Shown piece after piece: positions 11,081 to 22,335 of a stretch of DNA of 64,000 bases (positions are counted from its first letter, which is position 1; every line of letters starts with the position of its first letter). A program made the translations under genes and the position numbers. A model generated the notes under the pieces. The model saw only the letters and a program-made list of their open reading frames with translations. It was not told the DNA's origin and ran no database searches. Source of the DNA: Bathynomus jamesi. Its lineage: Eukaryota; Arthropoda; Malacostraca; Isopoda; Cirolanidae. Location of the stretch: assembly GCA_023014485.1 (NCBI GenBank), contig JAJOZX010003321.1, forward strand, positions 1 through 64,000, written 5' to 3'.

Positions 11081-11999
11081 AGTAGTATGGACGCAGAATG
11101 GGAGAGTGCGGAGATAATGATCAATGTTGCAAAGGGGTGGGGCATGTTGCAAATGGGGGAGGGGTATGCAATGAAGGGGGTTGGGGGAATGCTGCAGGTG
11201 CAACAAGGGGTCATGAAACTTGGAGGCGGCGTTATCCCCCAAGAGAAAGGAGAAGGAGAGAAAGGGAGAGAGGTGTTCACCTGGCAGGAGCCAAGTGCAT
11301 ATCAACACTTCAGTCGACCCGCCGTCCTCTTATAGGCCCCTAATCAGCCAGTTGGCTTAGAAGGAGCCAAGGGGGAGAGGGGAGGGAGCTTCGGGGGAAA
11401 AGGGAGGATAACCTCCCCCCAAAGGGGTAGCCTTAAACAAAGAAAGGAAGAGAAAGGAGAGACGGAGAAAGGCTTTGGGGGAGAAGGTGGGATGTCCTTA
11501 CCCCCCAAAGAGAAACTAACCTACGTCTTAACCTAAGAAGGAAGGAAAGATCTTTATTCCGCAGAAGTTCGCATCTTTATAAGGCTCCCGAAGCCGAGCA
11601 GGTCTTATATAGAGGAAGGTTGAGTTGCCAGATACCATTTTTTATTTTAAATGTTCAGGTATACATTATTAGGGTAAGTTGCTAACTTGCTAGATACCAC
11701 CATTTATTTTAATTCACACGAGTTGCCAAAGCAAGTGAACTTTCTCCTTAAAGAGAATTAATTATTAAAACCAAACCCAATATTAATAAAAGAAATACAT
11801 TTAAAGTGAAATAAATAAAACACCATTGCATCAATCTGTTTATTAATTATTGTAAATATATTGAAAATAAATAGAATTTATCTTCTACTGCACAAAATAA
11901 AAAATATATAAGAAATACGAAACGTATAACCACTGAAATAATAGTTCAGGCGAAATATACACACACACAAACACAATTGTATTTGACCAACTTTCTCCT

Positions 12000-12003
<4 letters not shown>

Positions 12004-12060
<57 letters not shown>
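12004..12060. repeat. (TA)n microsatellite in left arm
   Basis: A long TA run; the corresponding right-arm site near 24152 has only a short TA stretch. The arms therefore differ mainly in repeat length. Confidence 0.9.
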
Positions 12061-12066
<6 letters not shown>

Positions 12067-12379
12067 CAGCTGCGAGAATGGCTTTTTCCTTAATGTTATT
12101 CAGAAAAAAATTCATTAAGCAAAAGTAAATTGAACCGTTAACATATCTCTTAGATTAATATTCAATTTACCATTCGTTTTCACTAAAACCTTAGAATGTA
12201 CACTGTCTATTTACTTTTGACAACCCTTTCTTCTCCGAATTAAATAAAACACCATTCTGTTTATTAAATATTGGAAATGTATAGGAAATAAATATACAAT
12301 GGAATGATCAAGAAATAAAATAAAAAATAATAGAAATACGAAACGTATAGTCGTCAAAATAATAGTTCAGACGAAACAC

Positions 12380-12380
12380 A

Positions 12381-12422
<42 letters not shown>
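12380..12422. repeat. (CA)n microsatellite in left arm
   Basis: CA run whose counterpart is the TG run at about 23803-23836 in the right arm. Confidence 0.9.
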
Positions 12423-12425
<3 letters not shown>

Positions 12426-13071
12426 TGTATTTGACCCACTTTCTCCTTAAAGTTGTTCAGTGAAAGAAGTAAGAAAGAAAAACAATTTTAACTAACTTTA
12501 CCTAAAGTGTTTATTGTCATAAGGACTATAGTCTGCCAATAAACCTTTTCATTTCATTTCATTTCCATTTCTTCTTCATTTCACTCATCTCATCATTTTC
12601 ACTCATTTCATTTCATTCCTTCTTTAAAAGTTTCTCTGAAAAAAAAAATTCTGAGCAGGTGCGCCTCGCGCTAACCACAAAACCTGACCGTAAAGGCCTA
12701 TTTGACCTAAATTCATTCCTTCTCTACAGAATTTCCACCTCTCGCTTCAAATGTTAAATTCGTCATCAACATTACTACCGAAGTTAAGAAAGAAAGTGTT
12801 GTTTATTGTACAGTGTGTTCGTAAAGTCTCCGCAGTGCTATGTTAAACGCACAGAAAAATGAAAAACTACAATATTTTCATTCAACCATGATATAGTGAT
12901 GTCATTACATAACCTTTTGATTTACAGCATGTGTTTTCCACCATTTTGCAGGCACAGAGCAACTCGTGATTGTTTTCCAAATTATTTATAGCCTAAATTA
13001 TCCCTTTGATTAAGTAATGAATTTCCTTATCATATTTCCATATGCAACAACAATATATATATATATAGGGT

Positions 13072-13215
13072 GGTGCAAATTACAGTAATAATAATAATCG
13101 CTAACTCAATTTTCCTTTTCACCGAATTGTCCATTCTGACAATGGTCAAACTTTTCACTCCGCCTTAGACCTACAGTTTAACGTGGAAATCGAACTAAGC
13201 TGCAGCACGGGCGGG
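13072..13215 (-). repeat. SINE tail fragment in left arm
   Basis: CATTCTGACAATGGTCAAAC, TCCGCCTTAGACCTACAGTT and GAACTAAGCTGCAGCACGGG match the body of the tRNA-derived SINE in reverse orientation. The same fragment is present at the mirrored place in the right arm, so it was in the parent element before the palindrome formed. Confidence 0.75.
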
Positions 13216-13358
13216 CAGAAATTGCATGGGATGCATTACTTATTGAGATACTTCTTGTCCTTGTGACTCACTATCTTTCATGTACACTTTCCACATTGTG
13301 TCCAGCAACTATTACAGAAGCTCTTTCCAAATTTGTTGTGTTCCAATTAGTAATTTTT

Positions 13359-13564
13359 TGGAGCTATTGAAGAATAGGGACCCCAGCCTTCTTTAGTTAG
13401 CTTTATAAGGCTAACTAACGAAAATATCATGACCTAACCTAACCAATCGTCAAGGGCGTACAGTTAACCTCACGATTGGTTAGGTTAGGTCGTGATATTT
13501 TCGTTAGTTAGCCCTATAAGCCTAACTAAAGAAGGCTGGGGTCCCTATTCTTCAATAGCTCCAA
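13359..13564. mobile_element. Foldback element, about 206 bp, left arm only
   Basis: Arms of about 92 bp pair almost perfectly: TGGAGCTATTGAAGAATAGG at the left is answered by its complement at the right, with a short loop GTCAAGGGCGTACAGTTAAC. The inner part contains the GATTGGTTAGGTT motif seen at 5.2-6.1 kb. The mirrored site in the right arm (near 22870) is empty, so it inserted after the palindrome formed or was lost on one side. Confidence 0.85.
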
Positions 13565-14489
13565 TTTTTTTTAAACGTTTTACAAATTAATAATAATATT
13601 TAGTAAATAAATTACGAACATTCCAATTAGTAATATTTAAACTTTACAGTACCCGACTTCTATTGCATAAGCAAAACTTTTAAAATATTCTTAATCACTA
13701 GAATGGTGAGAAGGAAATTTTCAAATTGATCCGAGGCTTCCTCCACAATTACAATCATACTGATTTCTCGCCCAACGAAAAAATTTGTACGAAAATTATA
13801 AGACCCCTACAGAGATTCCCGTGGTCATTATTATCACTATTATTATTATGGGGGAAACAAAGTGTTAATTAATTTTTTTTAATTCTCTTTTTATTCTAAG
13901 ATACGAAAAATACTTGTTTCCAGTCTTTGATGATTTAAAAAGAAAAAATACCCTATTCTAAATATCGCATCCGATGTTTTAAGCAATACATTTAAAACTA
14001 TATCCGTAAGAACTAAACTGTAACAATAACACTTCTTTTCGTTGTAAAGACATCACATAATTTCACGCAGAATAAATACAAAAATATGGACACAAATTCA
14101 CTTTTACTTCTCGAGTAAACATGAGGCTTGAGAAACTGATTCCTAATTCATTACATTGCTACAAGCGCATTTTAAAAACGTGGGGTTCTTATAATTCTCG
14201 TAATTGTGTGGAAAATGCGCCAAATGCCTCATTCTACATAGACCTATAGTTTAACATGATCAACGATCCATCAGCACCCATCATCTTAAACATTAGATTC
14301 CCTTAATTTAATAATTTGTTTCCCCTCACAGATAAATTATTTATTTTTTCAGACCCTGAAGTTTACATATAGCGTATACAGTTATTTAATTAGTAGTACA
14401 AGAAATAAAATCCAGAAAGAAAAAACGAAAATCGCATGTAATTATTGACTAAATGACATTCTCAAGAAGGGAGACTAGGTGACTTATGG

Positions 14490-14490
<1 letters not shown>

Positions 14491-14531
<41 letters not shown>
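14491..14531. repeat. (TA)n microsatellite
   Basis: TA run in left arm, mirrored by the TA run at about 19129-19164. Confidence 0.9.
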
Positions 14532-14535
<4 letters not shown>

Positions 14536-14744
14536 TGTCTGTCATTTTATTCTTATTTGTTCTTTTAGATAGGAAGAAAATAAACAGAAAAAAGAAATAA
14601 GCGAATATTTCAACCATAAAAAATGAGAACACAGTTATAGACGAATAAAAATAAACTATATCTAGCGCTCTCTCTCTCTCCCCTCTTTCTCTTTCTTTCT
14701 CGCTAAGATGATGGAATTTTTCGGAGATATCCCAAAATTACGTC

Positions 14745-14747
<3 letters not shown>

Positions 14748-14816
<69 letters not shown>
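14748..14816. repeat. (TA)n microsatellite
   Basis: A long TA run in the left arm at the place where the right arm carries CA repeats, TA repeats and the 18500-18891 foldback. Confidence 0.9.
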
Positions 14817-14819
<3 letters not shown>

Positions 14820-14893
14820 TAAGTTTCTGAATTCCAATTAGTAATTTTTTAAGCTTTTCACAATTTCTGCTACGAAATAGGATGCCTATTTAT

Positions 14894-15526
14894 CTACCAA
14901 CCAACCAGACATTTTCGTGCATTTTCACGAACTAAACACATTTTATTCACACTCCGGCACACTATTTGAGAGAAGCATGTGCCCATATTTTTCCTTTTGC
15001 CTAGCAAACGATACTCGTCTCTAAATTCTATTAAATACTCACGCAGACCTTTAGCCACAATCTCACTACAAACCTCGTCATGATATATATTAATATAGTG
15101 ATAAAAATACTTAAGATTCTCCATGATGACGATATTTACAGTCTCAGTCGCAGGGCACGAGTAGTCGGTATGGTGTAACATGATATAATATCGCTTGTCA
15201 CACCACTCATCAACAAGACTCACTACCCATAACCGTTGTTTCTCTTCTGAACGTGCTGATTCTTTTACTTGACGGTATATGTAAGCTTTTATAAAGTTTA
15301 GTCCTTCAACATACTTCAACACATCACTTGTCCCACGAAATCCTACAATCCTCTCGCCAGAATAGCCATAAAGTATTTGTACATCTTGCTCCTTCGCACG
15401 ATTCAGTATAGTCTTAAAAGCATCAAAGGATGATAGAATAGGGAGTTTTTCAGTATCCACCACATCTTCACACTTTACCGAATATCACTTCATAAAACTC
15501 GAGTACGCAATATTAAAGGAAGCCAT
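14894..15526 (-). pseudogene. Unknown Polinton-family gene, left-arm copy, early stop
   Basis: I do not recognise this family. The frame starts at an ATG at 15526 (MASFNIAYSS) and hits a TGA at codon 14, where the copy at 47722 has tryptophan. After the stop it stays open for about 190 codons, from VVDTEKL at 15463 to 14894. The body is acidic and rich in aromatic residues (LVDEWCDKRYYIMLHHTDYS, YFYHYINIYHDEVCSE). I see no signal peptide or membrane segment. It differs from the right-arm copy at a single residue in the 189-residue open part (Q for E after IYR). The last ~25 residues differ from the 47722 copy because of an indel. Function unknown. Confidence 0.75.
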
Positions 15527-15929
15527 CACTATTTTTCGTCTAAGTGAGAGAATACACATCTGAGATCCATGGCTTGCACCGCTCAACTGAGCACGCAGGG
15601 GTAGAGATATGCCCAGGTAGTAGCAGGAGGCACGTGACCGATCATACAGGAGGGCGGTGCTTAGGACAGATAGCTCAAATGAATGAATTTATTAATATCT
15701 TTCCACCTGTTAATTTCTAGGAGAAAGAATAAGCGCGAGACATCCCATTATAAAAGTTACGCCAGGAATTCCAGGGGTACAGGGGCACAAAAGTACCCAG
15801 ATGTTTAGTTAACTTTAAACTTGCTTTTTGCTGTGTTAAAACCAATTACTTATTTGAGGTTTAATAGTTCTTCCTCTTTCGGACTCCGTTATCTGAAAGC
15901 CCTTCACTCTGTGGTCCTTATGGTTTTCA

Positions 15930-16239
15930 ATCCTATTTATTAATGTTGTCTTTAATGGACAGGACGTAGAAGTGAATTCTTACTGTGATAACTTTATTCT
16001 CAAATGATAGGAGTTAAGCTTCTTTAGAGGAGTATTGAGCTGGTGAAGAAGAGAGTAGGTCTTTTCTTACAAATCAGACTTTTATAGTATTCAATTCTTG
16101 AGGGAAATCCCATCACTGCTAAATTTTACATACAAGCTGTATGTCAGTTAGGCATTTGAACAAAACGTTTTTGTAACGCTGAATTCGATGTGTAACATTA
16201 GCGCAACTTCTCCAGATTGATATATATATATATATTATA

Positions 16240-16270
<31 letters not shown>
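15930..16270. other. Unpaired centre (loop) of the palindrome, left of the mariner insertion
   Basis: About 300 bp of sequence with no counterpart in the right arm, followed by TA repeats. If the palindrome arose by fold-back copying, this is the single-copy turn-around segment. I recognise no gene in it. Confidence 0.7.
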
Positions 16271-17181
16271 CAGGGCGTCCCAAAAAAATGTATACACACT
16301 TTAAATAATTATAAAGGCAGTGTTTATTAAAATACATTTCATTTTCAAAATGTAATAGAATCTACAGACATTATTTAATTGTTTTGTCAACGCCTGTTTT
16401 CAAACTGACGTCCGTTCTGGTCCAGGCACTGCTGATAACGCGAAGCAATGGAATCACAAACATCACAAAACATTTCGTTTGGTATTTGTGTCCATTCTCG
16501 TTCAATGGCTGCTCTCAATTCAGCGACTGTTGCAGGTTTTATAGCGTAGACTTTGTCTTTTAAGTATCCCCATAAAAAAAAGTCTAGTGGTGTGAGGTCT
16601 GGTGAACGCGGAGGGTATTCTACGAAACCCCTTCGTCCAATCCACATCCACATCGTGCCAAGTACCACTCGCAATACTCCACTCTTCGGTCCGGATCATC
16701 TTCATTAATAGCATGGACTAATCTTGGAATGTAACTTTTCCATTGACAGCGCTTCAAAATGCGTTGGACAGACGATTCTGAAATTCCTACCTCACGACTC
16801 GCTTGCCGCACAGATTTTCTTGGGCTTTGGTGATACGTTTCCAGTACTCTTTCTTGCTTTGTGGGCTTGTCGATGTCCGTGGTCTTCCGGAACGCTTCTT
16901 GTGGACATTCTGAACAGTTCCATCGGCTTCAAACTTATCTCTAATTCGAGTGATGGTAAGTCGCGTTGGTGGATCTGTTTGAAACTCCCTCCTAAACTGT
17001 CTTTGCATTTGCACTTCAACTGCGTTTTCACACTTCCAGTAGCATTTTAGAATGAATTTCCTTTGTTCAAAGCTTAGTCTGACTGCCATTATTAATTCTA
17101 ATGGGTTTAACTTGGAAAGAAAGAAACATCAATTGAGCTATCAGCTGTTAAAGTGTGTATACATTTTTTTGGGACGCCCTG
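16271..17181 (-). mobile_element. IS630/Tc1-mariner element, 911 bp, internally deleted
   Basis: Perfect terminal repeats of at least 34 bp begin CAGGGCGTCCCAAAAAAATG at each end and are flanked by TA. The element sits in a TA microsatellite at the centre of the palindrome, between the two arms. Its length is well below the usual 1.3 kb because the middle of the transposase gene is missing. Confidence 0.92.
16387..17089 (-). pseudogene. Mariner-type transposase, catalytic middle deleted
   Basis: The amino-terminal part (17089-16787) has the paired helix-turn-helix region that binds the element ends ([21 protein letters not shown]). A frameshift near 16800 leads into [13 protein letters not shown]. 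The frame then jumps directly to the carboxyl part ([20 protein letters not shown], final catalytic Asp) and ends at 16387. The sequence that should hold the first two catalytic acidic residues is absent, about 130 residues by comparison with the family. This copy cannot make active enzyme. Confidence 0.88.
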
Positions 17182-17596
17182 TATATATATATGGAGAAAA
17201 CCCTAAGGACCACAGAGTGAAGGGCTTTCAGATAACAGAGTCCGAAAGAGGAAGAACTATTAAACCTCAAATAAGTAATTGGTTTTAACACATAGCAAAA
17301 AGCAAGTTTAAAGTTAACTAAACATCTGGGTACTATTGTGCCCCTGCCCCTGGAATTCCTGGCGTAACTTTTATAATGGATGTCTCGCGCTTATTCTTTC
17401 TCCTAGAAATTAACAGGTGGAAAGATATTAATAAATTCATTCATTTGAGCTATCTGTCCTAAGCACCGCCCTCCTGTATGATCGGTCACGTGCCTCCTGC
17501 TACTACCTTGGCATATCTCTACCCCTGCGTGCTCAGTTGAGCGGTGCAAGCCATGGATCTCAGATGTGTATTCTCTCACTTAGACGAAAAATAGTG

Positions 17597-18229
17597 ATGG
17601 CTACCTTTAATATTGCGTACTCGAGTTTTATGAAGTGATATTCGGTAAAGTGTGAAGATGTGGTGGATACTGAAAAACTCCCTATTCTATCATCCTTTGA
17701 TGCTTTTAAGACTATACTGAATCGTGCGAAGGAGCAAGATGTACAAATACTTTATGGCTATTCTGGCGAGAGGATTGTAGGATTTCGTGGGACAAGTGAT
17801 GTGTTGAAGTATGTTGAAGGACTAAACTTTATAAAAGCTTACATATACCGTGAAGTAAAAGAATCAGCACGTTCAGAAGAGAAACAACGGTTATGGGTAG
17901 TGAGTCTTGTTGATGAGTGGTGTGACAAGCGATATTATATCATGTTACACCATACCGACTACTCGTGCCCTGCGACTGAGACTGTAAATATCGTCATCAT
18001 GGAGAATCTTAAGTATTTTTATCACTATATTAATATATATCATGACGAGGTTTGTAGTGAGATTGTGGCTAAAGGTCTGCGTGAGTATTTAATAGAATTT
18101 AGAGACGAGTATCGTTTGCTAGGCAAAAGGAAAAATATGGGCACATGCTTCTCTCAAATAGTGTGCCGGAGTGTGAATAAAATGTGTTTAGTTCGTGAAA
18201 ATGCACGAAAATGTCTGGTTGGTTGGTAG
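17597..18229 (+). pseudogene. Unknown Polinton-family gene, right-arm copy, early stop
   Basis: Mirror copy of 14894-15526. ATG at 17597 (MATFNIAYSS), the same TGA at codon 14, then an open frame of 189 codons from VVDTEKL (17660) to 18229. The shared stop in both arms means the lesion existed before the duplication or was spread by conversion. An alternative start downstream of the stop cannot be excluded: a shorter protein from an internal ATG would keep much of the body. Downstream the sequence turns into noncoding AT-rich DNA. Confidence 0.75.
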
Positions 18230-18419
18230 ATAAATAGGCATCCTATTTCGTAGCAGAAATTGTGAAAAGCTTAAAAAATTACTAATTGGAATTCAGAAAC
18301 TTAGAACACACACACTCACACACACACACACACACACACACATTTTTTCATTTGTTCGTTCTCTCTTCTCATCTTGCGGGGAATGTTCTCCTATACAAGC
18401 GTCGTTCTTTACGTTATTT

Positions 18420-18444
18420 ATACTGCGTGTTCTTTGCAGTTGAA

Positions 18445-18499
<55 letters not shown>
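18420..18499. repeat. (TA)n microsatellite
   Basis: TA run into which, or next to which, the 18500 foldback inserted; the far side resumes at 18892. Confidence 0.9.
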
Positions 18500-18502
<3 letters not shown>

Positions 18503-18891
18503 GGTCATTCAAAAAAGACGCAACAGTTTAAATTGCTTATATTTTGTAATATTTTTAACGTACAGGAATGATTTTTGTATTAGTTTACAGCGTACACCTG
18601 GGAGTTTTGTTACCGCTTAGGCCTAGTAGCGTAAGGCGCTAGGCGAACGACTCTTGTAGCCTAAGTTGTAGTAGCGCGTCATTAGTCAGTGTTTAGGAAG
18701 ATGTACACTTTACAACCACGTGTGTTTATAGCTACAAGAGTCGTTCGCCTAGCGCCTTACGCTACTAGGCCTAAGCGGTAACAAAACTCCCAGGTGTACG
18801 CTGTAAACTAATACAAAAATCATTCCTGTACGTTAACAATATTACGAAATATAAGCAATTTAAACTGTTGCGTCTTTTTTGAATGGCCCTG
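18500..18891. mobile_element. Foldback MITE, 392 bp, right arm only
   Basis: Ends CAGGGTCATTCAAAAAAGAC and its near complement; arms of about 160 bp pair almost without gaps around a ~70-bp loop (about 18661-18732). There is no coding capacity. The CAGGG ends and TA-rich flanks suggest a Tc1/mariner-type mobiliser. The left arm lacks it. Confidence 0.88.
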
Positions 18892-19127
18892 TGTATATAT
18901 ATATAATTTGACGTAACTTTGGGACATATCTTCGACAAATTCCATCATCTTAGCGAGAGAGAAAGAGAGGGAGGAGAGAGAGAGAGAGAGAGCGCTAGAT
19001 ATAGTTTATTTTTATGTCTACAACCGTGTTCTCATTTTTTATGGTTCGAATATTCGCTTATTTCTCTTTTCTGTTTATTTTTCTTCCTATCTAAAAGAAC
19101 AAACAAGAATAAAATAAGACAGACATA

Positions 19128-19164
<37 letters not shown>

Positions 19165-19565
19165 CTCCATAAGTCACCTAATCTCCCTTCCTGAGAATGT
19201 CATTTAGCCAATAATTACATGCGATTTTCGTTTTTTCGTTTTGGATTTTATTTCTTGTACTACTAATTAAATAACTGTATACGCTATGTGTAAACTTCAG
19301 GGTCTGAAAAAATAAACAATTTACCTGTGAGGGGAAACAAATTATTAAATTACGGGAATCTAATGTTTAAGATGATGGGTGCTGATGGATCGTTGATCAT
19401 GTTAAAGTATAGGTCTATGTAGAATGAGGCATTTGGCGCATTTTCCACACGATTACGAGAATTATAAGAACCCCACGTTTTTAAAATACGCTTGTAGCAA
19501 TGTGATGAATTAGGAATCAGTTTCTCAAGCCTCGTGTTTACTCGAGAAGTAGACCACTATATATA

Positions 19566-22268
19566 TTAGGGTGGTCCACAGAATGGGGTAAAAAATCGAA
19601 GTTCAATTTTCTTTCCTCCCAGGCTATAATCTGGTTCCTTTTAGCTAAAAAATATTTCATGTAAAATTTAAGGCAAATCGAATAACTTTTAGGGTTGGCT
19701 CAAAGCTGTTTTTTGTATACCATTATGCCCTTTATTAATATAGTGAATAATTAAAAGAAACATTATTTACAGATACATTAACTAATGATTATTTTTCTTT
19801 CAGATAGATTTATTAAATTTACAGGTTTTGCAATGTCAAATAAACGTACATTTTACTTAATGAAAAAGTCAGAGGAAACAATCACTGGAGCCAAGCTGCC
19901 TTCCCGTGGCCAGGTCCTCCGCATGTTCCTCCACCATCATCAAGTCTTGAAGAAGCAGATCAAACCTAGTTCAGAAGCTGTTTTTGAAGAATTGCGTCTC
20001 TTCTGGGAGAGAGCCCGAATCCCTACTCAAAGGAAAGACCACATTCTTCACAAAATTCAGGCTCTACACTTGGAGTGGAAAGCGATTAAGAAGAATGCTG
20101 GGAGGAAAAGCAACTCTCAGTTAGAAAAAGAGAAAACCTTTCAGGAAGAAATGGAGAACCTATTTGATGTCGCCCATGCTGATGCCTTTACCTTAATCAA
20201 AAATGAAGAAGACTGGCAGTTCTTGATCCAACAAAGGAAAGCGGGACGAGTGGGATCAATGGTCTCTGCAGATATGGTGACTGACAAGGCAGAAAAGATA
20301 GCTGCTGAGAAGCAAATGAAATTGGTAAATAGGAAGCGGAAAGCTGAAGAAAAATATGCTGCTTCACAGGAAGTTATGCTAGATCAGGGAAGTTCTTCTT
20401 CTGAGTCTTTATGTGAGTCAGAAAGAGAAGATCAAGATTACCTTATTAATCCCCCATCTACCAGCGGACCAACTCCACCAAAGAAAAAGGCAGCAAAGAA
20501 TATCATATCTCCTGAATTGGCTGCTGCTCTGGACAGGACTGGCATCAGTGACAGGAGGGCCACCTTTGTATTAGCTGAAACTGCATCTAGCCTTGGTCAA
20601 GATCTTTCAGAGGTGAACATCTCTTGTTCTTCAATCAAAAGGCACCGAGAGAGGCATCGAAGGCAAATAACCCATGCCATTAAAGCTAGCTTTAGTCCAA
20701 GTATTTCGATTGTCCACTGGGATGGGAAGTTGATCCCTAATCTACTTGCCAAGAATGAAAAGGTAGACAGACTCCCAGTCCTTGTCTCTTCAGTTGAATC
20801 AGGTGATTCAAAACTGCTTAGTGTTCCCAAACTACCAAGTGGAACAGGGGAAGCTCAATCAGCTGCAGTGTATAATCTTCTTTCCGAATGGAACATAGAT
20901 AAGTCAATAATCGGAATGTTATCAGATACTACAGCATCAAATACAGGAACAAACAGGGGAGCATGCGTTCTTCTGGAACATAAACTTGGTCGACCACTCT
21001 TCTATTTTGCCTGTAGGCATCATTGCATGGAAGTCATGTATGGAGGAGTGTTTGAAGCAGTCCATGGTTCATCTTCTGCCCCTGAGCCACTTTTGTTCAA
21101 AAGTTTCCAATCTATGTGGGACTACATTGATTTAAAAACCTTCTCTACATCACAGGATGATGATGAGATGAAGGAGCAAGTTGATCCTTTCAGAAATGAA
21201 ATAATTGCCTTTGCCAAAGAACATCTGGCCACTGGAAATTTTCGAGATGACTATAAAGAGTTTTTGGAACTTTCTTTGATCTTTCTTGGTGAAAAAATTG
21301 AAAGTTACACATTCAAACGTCCTGCTGGCACGCACTATGCAAGGTGGATGGCTAAAGTTATCTATGCCATCAAAATGTGGCTTTTTCGAAATCAAATCAC
21401 CCTGACTCGAGAGAAGGACCTGAAAACCCTTACCCTTTTTGGAGTCCTAATCTACTTAAAAATGGATCACTGCTCCTATTCCATCACAAGCTCCGAAGAA
21501 TGATCTGGATCTTATCCAAAAGTTAAAGGACTATCATGACCAGAAAGTGGCCAAAGCAGCTCTCAAGAAATTTGAAAACCACCTATGGTACTTATCAGAA
21601 GAGCTGGTGGCCCTTGCTCTCTTCGATCAAACTGTTGCACCAGACACCAAGGGAATCATGGTCCAGTGTATGAGGGAAAAGGAGGGGTCATTAGACTTCT
21701 CAAAGAGAAGAAGACTCAAGGAATGCAAAGCAACACTGAAATTAGAAACTCTTGCCACAAAGAACTCATTAAAGCTTCTTAAGGCCCTACCGATCAATAT
21801 TAGTTTTCTTGATGATGACCCCAGCACCTGGGAGGAGAATGAAAACTTCCAAGAAGCTAAAAGAATCATAGGAAACATCAAAGTAGTTAATGATCATGCT
21901 GAAAGGGCAGTAGCTCTCATTCAGACCTTCAGCGGAACTCTGACGAAAGGAGAAGATCAACTCCAGTTTCTCTTAAGTGTGGTGGATGAGCACCGAAAGA
22001 GGTTTCCTGATTCTAACAAGTCCACAATCTTAGCTGGGCAACAATGAGTGGCCTGGTCAGCCATGATACCCCCGCCAACAAGCGGATAATACCCATATAT
22101 ATGGGGGGGACCCAGAAGCCATGAATGTGGACTTCTGGGGGTAGTTGAGCCACCTCTAAATATTAACCGATTGAACCCAAATTTTGCTCAGAGAAGTTTT
22201 TTGGGAAAAGGAACCTAATGAAACCCTGGGAGGAAGAATTTAAAATACTTCCATTTTGTGGACCACCC

Positions 22269-22271
<3 letters not shown>
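19566..22271 (+). mobile_element. DNA transposon of unassigned superfamily, about 2.7 kb, right arm only
   Basis: Ends TTAGGGTGGTCCACA at both sides in inverted orientation, TA-rich flanks, and one long transposase gene inside. The mirrored site in the left arm (near 14108) is uninterrupted (CTCGAGAAGTAAAAGTGAAT in complement), so this is an insertion with an empty site in the same molecule. TA microsatellite surrounds the insertion but is absent from the empty site. I cannot place it in a named superfamily with confidence. Confidence 0.85.
19785..22047 (+). pseudogene. Putative DDE-type transposase, one frameshift
   Basis: The frame 19785-21503 (572 codons) continues after a single-base shift near 21460 into the frame ending at 22047, giving about 755 codons. 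The most plausible start is the ATG at 19833 (MSNKRTFYL), since a polypyrimidine-AG just upstream resembles a 3' splice site. Features in order: basic amino half with glutamine/lysine-rich helices, acidic-serine stretch and nuclear-localisation-like PPKKKAAK, HWDGKLIPN, MLSDTTASNTG, CRHHCMEVMYGGVFE, then a helical end with NDHAERAVALIQ. The two Asp in HWDG and SDTT are candidate catalytic residues. Similar proteins exist as uncharacterised multi-copy genes in other invertebrates, from memory. Confidence 0.7.
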
Positions 22272-22273
<2 letters not shown>

Positions 22274-22323
<50 letters not shown>

Positions 22324-22335
22324 TATATATATTAA
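22274..22335. repeat. (TA)n microsatellite after the transposon
   Basis: Long TA run between the transposon end and the resumed right-arm sequence (AAGGTGAATTTGTGTCC). Confidence 0.9.

Larger units (their letters stand above)
11081..15929 (-). repeat. Left arm of the palindrome
   Basis: From the outer end inward: TIR, a G-rich block (11100-11260), a second block with GGGAG/CCCCCC tracts (11340-11520), AT-rich noncoding sequence with microsatellites (11640-14820), then the unknown gene (14894-15526) and its upstream region to about 15929, where similarity to the right arm stops. A 206-bp foldback (13359-13564) is present here and absent from the right arm. A SINE tail at 13072-13215 is shared with the right arm and so predates the duplication. 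Confidence 0.88.

Noticed and set aside
11003..11335. 110-codon open frame at the left palindrome end (and its mirror at 24898-25170)
   Set aside because: Lies over the TIR and G-rich block, extends outside the element, has no domain, and the mirror copy differs in frame; composition effect.
13381..13520. TTAGG-like motifs (CCTAACCTAACC) suggesting arthropod telomere sequence
   Set aside because: Only two units in a row, inside foldback arms and tied to the GATTGGTTAGGTTAA motif; not a telomeric array.
18286..18531. Open frames over CA/TA repeats (also at 6823, 16119, 51194 and 60906)
   Set aside because: Histidine-threonine or tyrosine-isoleucine repeats from microsatellite translation.
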